Counted from the stretch's first letter, positions 41,216 through 51,669 are shown. The stretch is DNA of 64,000 nt from Branchipolynoe longqiensis (GCA_030323885.1 CM059187.1:87711726-87775725), one strand, 5' to 3'. The notes: generated by a model not told the origin, from the sequence alone. Translations and numbers: made by a program.

Positions 41216-41285
41216 TACCTGAGGTGGTTTCTGTTGGAGCTTTACGTACTGACAACATCTAAGGTCATATTAGGATGGGTCTTAC
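41216..41285 (-). repeat. SINE-A tail fragment
   Basis: GTTGGAGCTTTACGTACTGA, then 'caacatctaaggtcatatta': the complement of the SINE-A 3' end. Confidence 0.65.
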
Positions 41286-41446
41286 CGGAGAGGTTAGTGC
41301 AGATTGCTACAAAATCATCGATTTTCAATTTCAAAACACTAATCTAGATTTGATTCTAAATGTCCAACTTAGATACCGGTGCATGTATTAAGCATATCTT
41401 GTTCACGCAAGAGAATACTAAGTCAATGTTATGCTACTGAAGACTA

Positions 41447-41525
41447 TAATAAATAATAATAAAACATTTATATAGCGCCTGATCCAGCAAGGCGTTCTCA
41501 GGCGCTTTACATAACAAACAAATAT
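41447..41525 (-). repeat. L2/Deu-type 3' tail motif
   Basis: On the minus strand: TTATGTAAAGCGCCTGAGAA, then AGGCGCTATATAAATGTTTT and ATTATTATT. This 3' motif is known from L2-like LINEs and the SINEs that use them. Confidence 0.6.
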
Positions 41526-41714
41526 AGGCGGAACAGCAGCTGGCATAGTAATTCCAGCAGAAACAGCAGCTGGTGCCGGCTGTGTTACTTTGGTGGCAAT
41601 TGCTGCTTGCAATAGACCTTATGCAGCAGATGTCTTTGGCATCTTAACATTAACAATAACTGCTGATTGCTCACGTCTTAGTACCACAGTTCCCTTCTTT
41701 GTGGTAGTAGAGGT

Positions 41715-41930
41715 TTAGGAAATTGTTCTCCAGTCCCACTGCATGGTATTGTCATGGGGGTGATGAAAATGGGAAATATTGCGCCTAGAGTGGGACTCGA
41801 ACCCAGATCTCTTTGCATTCCGGGCCAGTGTGCTAACCATTACACCACCTAGGCTCCCTGATATCAACACACTACCCACGCCTACCTGTCTATGCGGCTC
41901 CTTGCCTGAGAGGTCAGTGCAGACCACTAC
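41715..41930 (-). repeat. SINE-C copy
   Basis: A good tRNA-like head on the minus strand: GAGCCTAGGTGGTGTAATGG, B box GGGTTCGAGTCCC, acceptor-like TCTAGGC able to pair with GCCTAGG. Preceded (in its own sense) by 'gcagaccactacactcgtcc'-side leader words and followed by CAATATTTCCCATTTTCATC. Confidence 0.78.
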
Positions 41931-41999
41931 ACTCGTCCCCCTGGAATTGTAAGTCTTTTAATTGCTTACAATTACATACATACAGGCAATGCAACGCAC

Positions 42000-42250
42000 T
42001 TACATACACAGGGTAGGTTCAACAACTATACAGCGCATAGCTTGTACAGGATCATGGTCACGGCAACCAGTGTCGTGGGGGTGATGAAAATGGGAAATAT
42101 TGCGCCTAGAGCGGGACTCGAACCCACATCTCTTTGCATTCCGGGCCAGTGTGCTAACCATTACACCACCTAGGCTCCCTGATATCAACACACTACCCAC
42201 GCATACCTGTCTATGCGTCTCCTTGCCTGAGAGGTCAGTGCAGACCACTA
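42000..42250 (-). repeat. SINE-C copy
   Basis: Nearly the same head as the previous copy (GGGTTCGAGTCCCGCTCTAG). The two minus-strand copies sit about 300 bp apart in the same orientation. Confidence 0.78.
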
Positions 42251-42515
42251 CAGTATTCTATCACTAGAGAGGATTCCTCTATGGATAAAAAATGGACATA
42301 TTCGACTGGGACCTTTGGGGTGGACCTGCTATGGTGTCAGAATGTTGAGATGCATGCCAAGATTAACATTATATGTTTTCTCTTTAAATATATCGAAAGG
42401 TAGCCATTCATAATAATTTACTTCAATTTATAAAAAGGTAGATCATAACGATCAGCCTGATATATTTATATTAAAAAAATTGCAGACACTCAAAAGTATC
42501 GGAAATATGTAGCTT

Positions 42516-42960
42516 TTTCTGGTAAATTAGATTTCTCTATCTTTCAACTTCTTTGGTAAAACAGGGTGGAAATTAAATCATTTGGTTTGATCGTACAGTG
42601 CTTGGAATAGTTTCTGCTATTACGGGCGCTCTATTAAATTTACATTATTATCATTGTTATACTATGAGCAGTATATGGGAAGATCCCCTTGGCACAGGCA
42701 GTAGTTTCAGGTTGGAGACCATTGGCATTCAGAGAAGATGTAAATTTAGGAGAGGCAGGCTTGGTTGCAGGCAAGAATGCCAGTAATCGGTTCAGTGTTG
42801 GGGGAGTGAGGTCCGTATAACCAACGCATTGTGTATAGCTTCTGTGTGTGTCTATGTAAATAATTAATTGCTTAGGCAAATAACCATATAATTAATCCAT
42901 CCACAATCAGTAATTCATGCAAAAAGGATCGGTATGAACAACTGCCCTAGACTAGCACGT
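42516..42960. other. no gene seen
   Basis: Unassigned DNA. Confidence 0.4.
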
Positions 42961-42962
42961 TG

Positions 42963-43305
42963 ATTGGCTGTTGGAGTTTTATGGCCTGGCAACATCTAAG
43001 GTAATATCAGGATGGGTACCGAATTGTGACAGTGCGCACTCAAGGCAACTTTATAATGCTGCCCCACTGGGAAACTAGGACGCCAGCAGCATGACCTGAT
43101 ATCCCACTCAGCTACATAATCCTGACACTGAGCAACCCAGTCCTTTCCCTATCATAATAATGTCGAGCGCCAGACTAGGAAGCGAATAGCATACCTTTTT
43201 AAGTCATTGATTTGTTTCGACCAGAGTTCGAACTCGTGGGTTCGAATCCCACATCTACTAACACGGGAGATGGATGCTCAACTCATTCGGCCACCCAGTC
43301 TGGTC
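42963..43305 (-). repeat. SINE-A copy with altered head
   Basis: Minus strand: body words 'ggcctggcaacatctaaggt', 'gtgacagtgcgcactcaagg', 'cactcagctacataatcctg', 'gtcattgatttgtttcgacc'. The head contains two B-box-like words (AGTTCGAACTCG, GGTTCGAATCCC) 10 bp apart. Confidence 0.8.
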
Positions 43306-43352
43306 GCCAGAATAGCAGACTGACCCGTTTACCTTTTTTGGAATTCGCCCAC

Positions 43353-43705
43353 ATTTGGTTTGAGGCTAGATTTTCTTATGTTTTTACCCTATTTGTAATA
43401 TGACCATATTTGGTTTGAGGCTAGATTTTCTTATGTTTTTACCCTGTTTGTAATATGACCACCGTTGGTCGAGGCTAGATTTTCTTATGTTGTTACCCTG
43501 GTTGTAATGTGACCATATTTGGTTTGAGGCTAGATTTTCTTATGTTGTTACCCTGTTTGTAATGTGACCATATTTGGGTTGAGGCTAGACTTTCTTATGT
43601 TCTTACCCTGTTTGTAATATGACCACAGTTGGTTGAGGCTAGATTTTCTTATGTTGTTACCCTGTTTGTAATGTGACCATATTTGGGTTGAGGCTAGATT
43701 TTCCT
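43353..43705 (+). repeat. ~55-bp tandem repeat
   Basis: About six and a half copies of a unit with GAGGCTAGATTTTCTTATGT and CCCTGTTTGTAATATGACCA. It abuts the left end of the FEN1-like element. Confidence 0.9.
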
Positions 43706-43858
43706 ATTTAGTTCAGGAGCATTAGCTACCAGAACAGTAAAACCCGGAAAAAAATAATGTCAAGCTAATTTTTTTTATATAAGCTTAGTGTAGTATATTA
43801 AACAAAATATCAAAAGTCCCCTAAAATCCAACCCTTGCTTCATCGCTAAAAAGATTAT

Positions 43859-43871
43859 GTTGCCTAGCAAC
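43859..43871. promoter_or_regulatory. X-box (RFX-like) site in left TIR
   Basis: GTTGCCTAGCAAC fits the RFX X-box form GTNRCC-N-RGYAAC. The mate in the right TIR (GTTGCTAGGTAAC, 47,235-47,247) also fits on its complement. It may serve the element's own DNA-binding protein instead. Confidence 0.35.
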
Positions 43872-44018
43872 CATCGATGCATGCTAATGGCCCAGATAAT
43901 GACCTTATAAATGGACTTATTGCATTATGAACTTAACATATGCTTGTAATTAACATTCTAATTAATAAGCAAGTAAGATAATACATAGAACAACACCATA
44001 CATGATTATTATACATCG

Positions 44019-44033
44019 GTAACCAATGGCAAC
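44019..44033. promoter_or_regulatory. Second X-box-like site in left TIR
   Basis: The complement reads GTTGCCATTGGTTAC, an X-box with a longer spacer. It is conserved as the same 15 bases at 47,073-47,087 in the right TIR. Confidence 0.3.
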
Positions 44034-44169
44034 AGCATACATATCAATGATTGTTCAATGAAATGCTTGAATTTTGTTCATTGCATATCGATATATATAT
44101 ATATCAGGAAAGTTATTAGTTATGTAATCCTGATGTATGAGCGATCAACTGATCAACCAACACTTGAAT

Positions 44170-46685
44170 TTACTCGTCCTCGCCAGTACCGAGTTCCTCA
44201 GCCTGTGGGGCGTTGCTGCATCCGATTCCCATACATTGTGAACACATTGCAGAACAAGCCATTCCTGCCTGTCTGCACCCACAATGACTCATGCATCCTG
44301 CCTTACAGTTGCAGCTTATGAGCTTTATTAGTTTCTGAGGTGCCGATTTTCCATCCCCACTCAGTCGGTGAGGGATCCTTTCCCAACCATTGTTGCACCT
44401 GTAAGTAGGTCCGCAAAGAATGTTGTCGTGCAGCTGCGCTGGTGGGTGGCAGAGTGGCTAGAGTGAACTTGGCACCCACTGACTTGCCAGCAATGTTCCT
44501 CTTATAGGCATAGTATCTGTAGTCATTCAGTGTATTGAACCTTGTTCCACCATATAATGCAAGAAGAAACTTTTCTCCAGCTGCTGAGACATCAGTGGGA
44601 TTCAAAGTTTCCATATTGAACGATCTCATTTCCTTAGCAAGCTCTTCATTTGACATGAGCAACCGAAACACCTTTTTCTTGCCTTGTCCATACAACGCAG
44701 ATGTGGTATCACACCCTGTGATGGCGTGAAGAAAAAGCAAGTTGTGTTGTTTTTCTCCAACAGCTTGCTGTATCGCGGTGATATTGAATAATTTTGCCGG
44801 TTTATTGTTCATACTGGGACGAAGCATGAATAGCTTTGTATTGGTTGGTGTCCGAGCAACGAGCATGACCAACCGGTCTGTGTCAGTCCCAACCAACACA
44901 ACTGTCTCCCCATTGAATGCAAGATCAAGAGCTGTAGACATGATCATTGTGTCAGCATCAGCTGTGGCCTGTGCAACATGTATACAGACATCACAGAGAC
45001 CAGAAGATACAGCAAGAATAAGGCAGGATTTATTGTTTCCATTTCCAAGAAACCCTGCCTGTGTTGTCATAGTGTGCATGCTGCCAGTGAAGATGATATC
45101 TGCGGAGAATGCCTTGCTTGCCCTTCGATTTTGTTCAACAGATTTTGTTGAAGGAGGGCCATCATATCCATCAAAGACAACTGTTGCATTTGACTGGTAG
45201 TGCTTGAGGTACATTTGACAGATTTCATCATAAGTTGCTGGACGTGGCCAAGTCACTGAGTGAAGAAGATGTCCACCATCAACAACAAAAAGAGCCTCGC
45301 CTGGCATATTATTGTCACTGGGTACCAATGATTCTAGCAGAGTAGCTAATGCAGCCTTTGTCAATTTTCTCATTGACACATCATCAAACAATGATGGGGG
45401 TCGTGGCGCCAGTTCATACTTCAAGAAGCTGGACAACTCGGAGCTCGAGTTAATAATGCAGGCGATTTGACTGAACAGTTGCAGTGGATTAACGGTGACT
45501 TCATCGTTGCAAATTTTTACAGTGTTTGTCATTGCTGCAAGCGGTTTTACTTTGTCATTCCGTCGAAGTTTTATTCCTGCAAACAGTTTACCAACCATTT
45601 CCTGCATAGCTTTGAATCCATGACGTTCAGCTTCATCGCAGTTAATGGTTTTGTGTGCTACAATTCCAGTAGCAAGGGAAACCAAGGTATTATCTGGTTT
45701 GTTCACAAAGGGAGGGTGTGCTTCTAGCCATTCCAGGGAGGAGTTCAAGTCATGATTGTCTCTGGTTTGTCTTGAGGTAAGAACCTCCTTATGCTCTTTG
45801 TGCTGCTCAGATGTACCTGGGTTGATGCCAGTGAATGTTTCCAGGGCATTACATAGTGGTACACACAGCGGTAGAGCAAGCACCCACTGTGCAAGTGTGC
45901 TCTCGCTGATTCCACGGCCACGGGTTAATCCTCCCGAGGTCTTGATAGCTCCATCAGTACCTGTTCGATGGTCATGTCAGACCAAACTCCACACCAGAAC
46001 TTGTCACTTCGGCGGATTGTGAAGAAACCCCTGTTTGTGAACATGTTGTATTCTTCCGAAGTCATCCTCTTTGACAATTCTGTCATTTGCTGTACATATA
46101 GATGTGCCGATTTTGCGTATGGAAGATGTCCTGCGGCATGCGGGTGTGGAAGCATTTTCATGACAGTATAGCGGTGAAGCTCCCAGTCACTGTCCTCTCT
46201 ACTCTGACAAATAATCGCATGATGTTAACTTGCTCAAAGTATTGGATCCAGAGTTTAGCTGTTCGAGATATAGCTTTGGCGTGGTCAGACAGCTGTTTGA
46301 GAAGTTGCTTCAGTTGACTAATAACAATAGTCCCCAATCCATCTTCCAACAGATGTTTCCTCTTTCAGAAGATCCTGATAAAGCTTTGTCAATGTGCCTT
46401 TGTCATCTTCACTAAGGCAGTCTGGTGTTTGCAGAAGGATAGTGGCCAGAGTTTCTTGAGTAATATAGTGAGCACGCAGAGCACGGGAATATGCATGTCC
46501 AGTTGTCATGTCTGCAACAGAGGCTTTGGCATATATTGTGCTCCACAGTTCTTCTAATCCACTGCCTGACATTATGTTGCCAACAGCTCCCATATAAGAC
46601 ATCAATAGGTGGAAGCCACCTAATCTAACAACAACATTGTCCAGTTCATCTGAGGCAGCCACGATCTCAGATGGATCGATATGCA
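44170..46685 (-). pseudogene. FEN1/XPG-like nuclease with Cys-rich tail, broken
   Basis: Belongs to a large family of uncharacterised invertebrate proteins. The longest intact frame is 44,303-45,950. Counting from codon 45,883, the motif order is that of FEN1: VDGGHLLH (D202), VFDGYDGPP (D238), QNRR (253-254), DADT (D309, D311), GTDTD (D334, D336), and GCDTTSALYGQGKKKVF (D392), the last like the helix-two-turn-helix of FEN1. Next come LPPTSAAARQH and EWGWK, typical of the family. The cysteine tail (C-x-C-x3-C-x3-C-x-C, CXC/tesmin-like) is in another frame at about 44,170-44,315. Further frame changes lie near 45,946, 46,196 and 46,340. Upstream pieces contain VVRLGGFHLLMS and GSGLEELWSTIYAK. 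The usual N-terminus is gone, replaced at 46,685-46,790 by GGAT-type repeats. At least four breaks make it a pseudogene. Confidence 0.85.
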
Positions 46686-46790
46686 TGGGAGGATGGATGG
46701 ATGGACGAGTGGATGGATGGACAGACGGATGAACGAAAGGATGGCAGGACGAACGGACGGATTGATGGATGAAGGAAGGAATTAATTCAT
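46685..46790. repeat. GGATGGAT-type microsatellite
   Basis: Degenerate GGAT/GGAC tetramers where the N-terminal coding region would be expected. Confidence 0.75.
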
Positions 46791-47059
46791 TAGCATATAT
46801 TACACACCTAATAATAAAACCATAATATGGCGCTAAACAATGGACATGCATTTCAATTACGCTGGTTGCTATGCATATGTTTGGACATAGGTTGTCATTG
46901 ATCAGCATAATTCACAGATATGAAACGGTTTCAAACAAGATATTGACCATTTGTACTGTTTATATTTTGTACTAATAATAACATGATCTACTACACTTTC
47001 ATCGCGACATAGTTTGGATGTGGTTGCTAATATTCATGCTAGCGCTACCATACTTTGGC

Positions 47060-47388
47060 TGCAATGTACGCTGTTGCCATTGGTTACCATGTATAATAAA
47101 TATGTATGGTGTTGTTGTATGTATTGTTGTACTTGCTTATTAATCAGAATGATAAATACAAGTAAATGTTAGATTAATAGTGGAATTAGTTAATCCATAA
47201 GGGCATTTTCTGGGCCATTTAGCATTCAGCTATGGTTGCTAGGTAACACAATTTTTTTAGGAATGAAGCAAGGGTGGGATTTTAGGGGACTTTTGATATG
47301 TTACTCAGCAAGATGAACTGAGCTTGTAAAAAAAAATTCAGCTTGACATTATTTTTTTCCGGGTTAAAACCTAATGTTCCTGGACTAA
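47060..47388. repeat. Right terminal inverted repeat
   Basis: Partner of 43,708-44,040, ending CCGGGTTAAAACCTAATGTT and CCTGGACTAA. Confidence 0.85.
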
Positions 47389-47516
47389 TTAGTGCTATAA
47401 TAACTTATATATAACAACTATGTCCAGGGATGGATATCTTGTGTAAGTAGTATGTGGAGAAAGGCATATTAGCCAGGCAACGATGTGTAGAACCAATGGA
47501 GGTATTCTTGTTGATA

Positions 47517-48100
47517 CCCCGGTCACACTACAACATTTCTCTCCAATGTACGTCGACGTGTGTCAGTTTTTGGCGAAACGTCAGGAAATGTCGGGAAACA
47601 TTAGGGGGATGTTATGCGAACGTCGGTACATGTCGGTACACTATCCTGGACGTCGACAGTCATCGGAGGACTGCGGCGCGCGTAGTTGGTCGCTCAATGT
47701 TTTAAGCATGTAAAAAAACAGCGACGATCCACAACGCGTGTCAATGCGCGGGTTCCAATATTATGGCGACGTCAGAAGGATGTCAACAGCACTGGAATAA
47801 CGTTATGCGAATGCTAGGCAGTCGCCGCGCGTGCATGACAGTCGTTCTTACATGTTGCGCCAAACTGTTGCTTTGTTGTTTGATGTCCTAGCTACATCTA
47901 AGGTCATATGAAGACGTCACACCAAACTTCTTTTTTTTTTCCTCACGCGTCGACACCCGGTGGCTGCGCGTGAATAACGCGCCATGCTGAAACCAAACTT
48001 TTTCCCCAAACCGCTGAAAAGTTGGACGTGTCTCGACGTGTAGAAGATATTTTGCGCGCTGATGGCGCGCCGGCGAGAAGCATCGTAGTGTGACAGGGCC
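47517..48100. mobile_element. GTCACA inverted-repeat element 5
   Basis: Left end CCCCGGTCACACTACAACAT; right end GCATCGTAGTGTGACAGGGC. The interior mixes ACGTCG/CGACGT words with GCGCGC words. Near 47,698 the sequence TTTTAAGCATGTAAAAAAAC looks like an eroded central palindrome. The flanks (GATA, ATTA) show no clear duplication. Non-coding. Confidence 0.68.
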
Positions 48101-48514
48101 ATTAGTAAGAACCTAAAAACGTAGACTCATTTGGTGAAATTTGCTTCTTTGTGACCTTTGATTACGGTTCTTTTAATAGCTGACCCGCTCCAGGGAACCT
48201 GCTAGCAGCTTCAATCCAGAGTTGTGCACTATCACCTAATATAGCCTAGAGACGACAGCGATATTTACCTCATAGTGACAGTGTTTATCAGGTCTTATTT
48301 ATGGAGTTGTGTGTGCGTGGAAACCCAGCGGAATGCTATGACCTTAACGTCCTCAGATTAGCTAGTTCATTCAGTAGGCTTGAGTCTGGTATCCCTCGGT
48401 GTGCTAAACATTATGGGACATGAACTGAGTAAGTAGCAAACATGCTTACTGAGATTTAAGTAAATTTGTCGACATCGCAGAATATGTGGCAATTTTGAGA
48501 TATGAAGCAAGTTT
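48101..48514. other. no gene seen
   Basis: Unassigned DNA. Confidence 0.4.
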
Positions 48515-48795
48515 GTTTGTATGTTCTAACAACATCTAAGCTCATATTAGAATGGGCACCGTCTTGTTAGAAGGCGCACTCATGGTGACTTTATAGTGTT
48601 GCCCCACTGGGACACTGATCTGCTAGCACCATGAACCGATATCCCACTCAGCTACATTATCCTGATATTAATGAAACCGGCTGGGGCCTCATCCTATTCA
48701 TGCCGAGTGCCATCGTGGGTAGAGACAGATATGAATTTTGTAAGTCATTGGTTTGACTCGGTCGGGGTTCGAACCGAAGCCTCCCCCCTCCTATG
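48515..48795 (-). repeat. SINE-A copy
   Basis: Minus strand: 'aacaacatctaagctcatat', 'catggtgactttatagtgtt', 'tttgactcggtcggggttcg'. The outer head is replaced by unrelated GC-rich sequence. Confidence 0.75.
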
Positions 48796-48941
48796 GGAAG
48801 GCAGCTAGGGTGGAAGGCTGGCCGGCGTCACAACCAGACGACATGGTGCTGAGGTAAGTCGTCCATGTGTCTGCAGTGTGTGGAGAAAAAGGGGAATTGA
48901 TGTCGACACAACCGGCATCGCTACATGCATCGGCCCTAGAA

Positions 48942-49298
48942 GTTAACGTTGCATAGTCCGATGGTCTTTGAGTTTTATTGACATTTTATTTAAGATAAAT
49001 ATATTAGGCTGATTAGTGATTGCTATAATCTGACTTGCTTTAGTTTGAAGTACCTCTTCTCATAGACTTAATATTTGAACTTGAAATATGCAAAATTAAT
49101 TTTCGGTATGCACACCCAAATAGTGACACCATAGGCTTGAGTCATAAGAAGCAGGTTCAATTATATGTATTTAATATTTCCTTCTAGGCAGGAAGCCATG
49201 CTTCATAAGTTCATGTTATCTAACTTGGGTACATAGAATCAAATAGGTGAGTGTTTTCCTTTTGAAAATGTGACACTTCATCAAATTATGCAGCTTTC
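48942..49298 (-). mobile_element. MITE-M copy
   Basis: Reverse orientation: GTTGCATAGTCCGATGGTCT at the left, 'caggaagccatgcttcataa' inside, CATCAAATTATGCAGCTTTC at the right. Confidence 0.72.
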
Positions 49299-49502
49299 AG
49301 TGCAATGCATTATCTGTGTTAAACGTGTGATAGGATGTCACAGAGGGAGCTGGCACATTAACCAGGCCAACGGAAATAGAAACAGAAACGCACCAGAAAC
49401 ACTCGCACGGACTGTGTGGTCAATTGGTTCCAATTGTCAAATGTGCTTAATTCAGCATGGACTGATAAAGCAATCTCCCCTCTGTCAAAGTGAATATGTA
49501 TA

Positions 49503-49690
49503 GAACAACATTTTCCAGTGCGCAAGTGACAGTATTCGTGGCACTGGTAGTGCTGGGGGTGGTGGCGCCACCTGTCCCACCGTGAAAAAGGGGGTCACCC
49601 ATAAAGTAGTACACAACATATGGGTGGCCAATATAGGGAATCTTCCCTTACGTGCCTTTATACTCCAATAACTTTCATACATCACATATA
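49503..49690 (+). repeat. Repeat D copy
   Basis: The best copy: GCGCAAGTGACAGTATTCGT, GGTGGTGGCGCCACCTGTCC, CTTCCCTTACGTGCCTTTAT, ACATCACATATATATATG. The GGTGGCGCCACC core is a perfect 12-bp palindrome. Confidence 0.68.
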
Positions 49691-49699
49691 TATATGGGG

Positions 49700-50085
49700 A
49701 TGCTCTACTCCGCTCTACACCCACATTGCCCCACATTGCCTGCTCAATCCTTCCACACCACGTGGCGGGTGTGTGTGGTGGGGAGCCTTTACTCTGCTCT
49801 ACCCCCACATTTCCCCCACATTGCCCTGCTCAATACTTCCACACCACGTGATGGGTGTGTGTGGTGGGGAGGCTCTACTCAGCTCTACCCCCACATTGCA
49901 CCCACATTGCCCCCACATTTCCCTGCTCAACCCTTCCACACAACGTGGCGGGTTTGCGTGGTGGGGAGGCTCTACTCTGCTCTACCCCCACATTGCCCCC
50001 ACATTGCCTTGCTCAACCCTTCGACACCACATGGCCCGTGTGTGTGTGATGGTGAGCCTCTGCTCTGCTCTACTCAGGGCTCTTC
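49700..50085 (+). repeat. ~86-bp minisatellite
   Basis: About four and a half copies of a unit with CTCTACTCTGCTCTACCCCC, repeated CACATTGCCCC and ACACCACGTGGCGGGTGTGT. The number of ACATTGCCCCC sub-units varies between copies. Confidence 0.88.
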
Positions 50086-50264
50086 CTTGGCTGGAACTCC
50101 TATCACCAAAGTGAGCCAGTGAAGGCCTTAGTGGCGTCTGACTGTGCCGTGGTGAGACAAGAACGCTGTGTGGATTATTCAACCCGGGACGTGCTGGACA
50201 CGCAGTTATTGAACGCGCCAACAGTTTGCGGTTCGTCGACCATTGAACGAGGCCCCGCCTGGTG

Positions 50265-50360
50265 GCGGGCGTGTGTGTGTTGTGTGGACGTGTGTATGTT
50301 GTGTGGACGCGTGTGTGTTGTGTGGACGTGTGTGTGTTGTGTGGGCGTGTGTGTGTGGCA
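50265..50360 (+). repeat. 18-bp GTGTGTTGTGTGGACGTG array
   Basis: About five copies with small changes. Confidence 0.85.
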
Positions 50361-50424
50361 CCGGAGATTTACACGGTACACAACTGAACTGCTTAATGAC
50401 CAAGCCTGCCACCGGTTGATTGTT

Positions 50425-50485
50425 TGTTTGTTGTTGTTTTACGTCGTAGCAACATCTAAGGTCATATCAGGACGGGTCCACCGGT
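50425..50485 (-). repeat. SINE-A tail fragment
   Basis: TTGTTTGTTTGTTGTTGTTT, then 'tagcaacatctaaggtcata' and 'tcaggacgggtcc'. Confidence 0.7.
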
Positions 50486-50524
50486 TGATATTCTCTTCGT
50501 ATTTTACTTGATCGCGCGTATACT

Positions 50525-50855
50525 TCCAGTAGGTTGGATGGTTGTTGGGGTTTTAGTCCTGGAAACATCTAAGGTCATAACAGGATGGGTACCGACTTGT
50601 GACAGTGCAAACTCATGGTGACTTCATAGTGCTGGCCAAATGGGAAATCAGGCTGCCAGCACCATGACCCGATATCCCACTCAGTCATATTATCCTGACA
50701 CTGAGCTAACCAGTCCTTGGCCTATCCTATTAATGCTGAGTGCCATGCTAGGAAGCAACAAGTATCAATTTTAAAGTCATTGGTTTGACTCGACCGGGAA
50801 CCGAACTCCCGACCTTCCACACGTGAGCCCCGCGCTCTACCGATTCGGTCGTTAA
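50525..50855 (-). repeat. SINE-A, full-length
   Basis: Minus strand, complete from the tail complement (GGTTGTTGGGGTTTTAGTCC) to the head (complement of the A box: CGCTCTACCGATTCGGTCG; of the B box: GGGAACCGAACTCCC). A good reference copy. Confidence 0.88.
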
Positions 50856-50859
50856 CTTA

Positions 50860-51055
50860 AGATATGTGGTGTGAAGATAATTTGAACCTGGGTGACTAGG
50901 TCGAGTCAAACGAATGACTTACAGATAGTTATTTTTCGCTACCTAACCTTACATTTTGTATTACTAGGATAGGACAAGGAGCAGTGGAATGAGGAATACC
51001 AATTGCCAGCGATTATAATTTCCACTGCTTAATCATCTAATCTACCAAAAATAAA
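50860..51055 (+). repeat. Chimeric SINE: A middle with B tail
   Basis: SINE-A words ('ggtcgagtcaaacgaatgac', 'tattactaggataggacaag') run directly into the SINE-B 3' end ('gagcagtggaatgaggaata', 'tttccactgcttaatcatct'). Confidence 0.72.
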
Positions 51056-51665
51056 AACACATGCTATCAGCATTATCTTGTGTATCAACGAGTGGTTTTT
51101 ACATTGGTTTAACAAATAATTTATTTAGCTCAATATCATTGCGGCACCAGGGCATTGGTGTTCCATCCGTTTGACCTTAGCTCTATATATATATATAGAA
51201 ATTGCTCACCACAGTGTATGACCGAGCCCTGTCATTGGTCTAATAAAACGCACAATAAACATATCTTTCACGGATATATAAAAAAGGAAGAAAGAAGAAT
51301 GGCATCGTACATTGCATGCTATATCTTTGAAGCCTCGTTAGATCTTTCTTTATTTTCAAGAGTATACCAAGATAGAAGGTTGCTGTGGATGGGTGGAGTG
51401 TCGGTGGGTGGGGTTAGGAGGGGGTCGAACCTACAATATAAAATGGAGTCGGTAAGTCTGTCTGAAAAGGCCATCGATGTGATCTTTCAAAGGGTATGTA
51501 TGCCTGGAAGCTATTACGTGGAATTTCTCTCAACCCTCGATCAAACAGATTTGTAGCAAATTTATTTCCGCGTATTGTACGGCGCCCTTCTGTGCCTGTT
51601 GAGACTAATAAATAACTGCAATAACTTTCTTCGGCGTATCCACCTGTATGCACTCTGCCCGCCCG
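51056..51665. other. no gene seen
   Basis: Unassigned. A 133-codon plus-strand frame (51,155-51,556) has no recognisable motif, and its upstream part overlaps a TA microsatellite. Confidence 0.35.
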
Positions 51666-51669
51666 ACGC

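Larger units (their letters stand above)
41300..42515 (+). mobile_element. MITE-M copy interrupted by SINEs
   Basis: The left part ('aatctagatttgattctaaa', 'gcatgtattaagcatatctt') runs to about 41,446. The right part resumes near 42,290 ('cctgctatggtgtcagaatg', 'cagcctgatatatttatatt') and ends near 42,515. About 840 bp of other repeats lies between. Confidence 0.6.
43708..44040. repeat. Left terminal inverted repeat
   Basis: Matches the complement of 47,060-47,388 in long blocks: 'aaaaaataatgtcaagct', 'atcaaaagtcccctaaaatc', 'attaataagcaagta', 'caacaccatacat', 'ggtaaccaatggcaacagc'. The blocks are separated by small indels. Overall similarity is clear but not perfect. Confidence 0.85.
43708..47388 (-). 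mobile_element. DNA element with long TIRs and a FEN1-like gene
   Basis: A 3.7-kb unit bounded by long inverted repeats (about 43,708-44,040 and 47,060-47,388). The ends read TTAGTTCAGGAGCATTAG and CTAATGTTCCTGGACTAA. Between them lies one broken minus-strand gene for a FEN1/XPG-like protein (44,170-46,685). I see no DDE transposase and no clear target-site duplication. XPG-like nuclease domains and cysteine clusters have been described in Academ-type transposons, so a relation to that superfamily is possible but is an inference. The element is decayed and cannot be autonomous now. Confidence 0.75.

Noticed and set aside
41780..41855. Functional tRNA genes
   Set aside because: Cloverleaf-like heads with A and B boxes are always continuous with SINE bodies and repeated many times with mutations.
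51155..51556. 133-codon frame
   Set aside because: No motif, no homologue I recognise, and its start overlaps a TA microsatellite.
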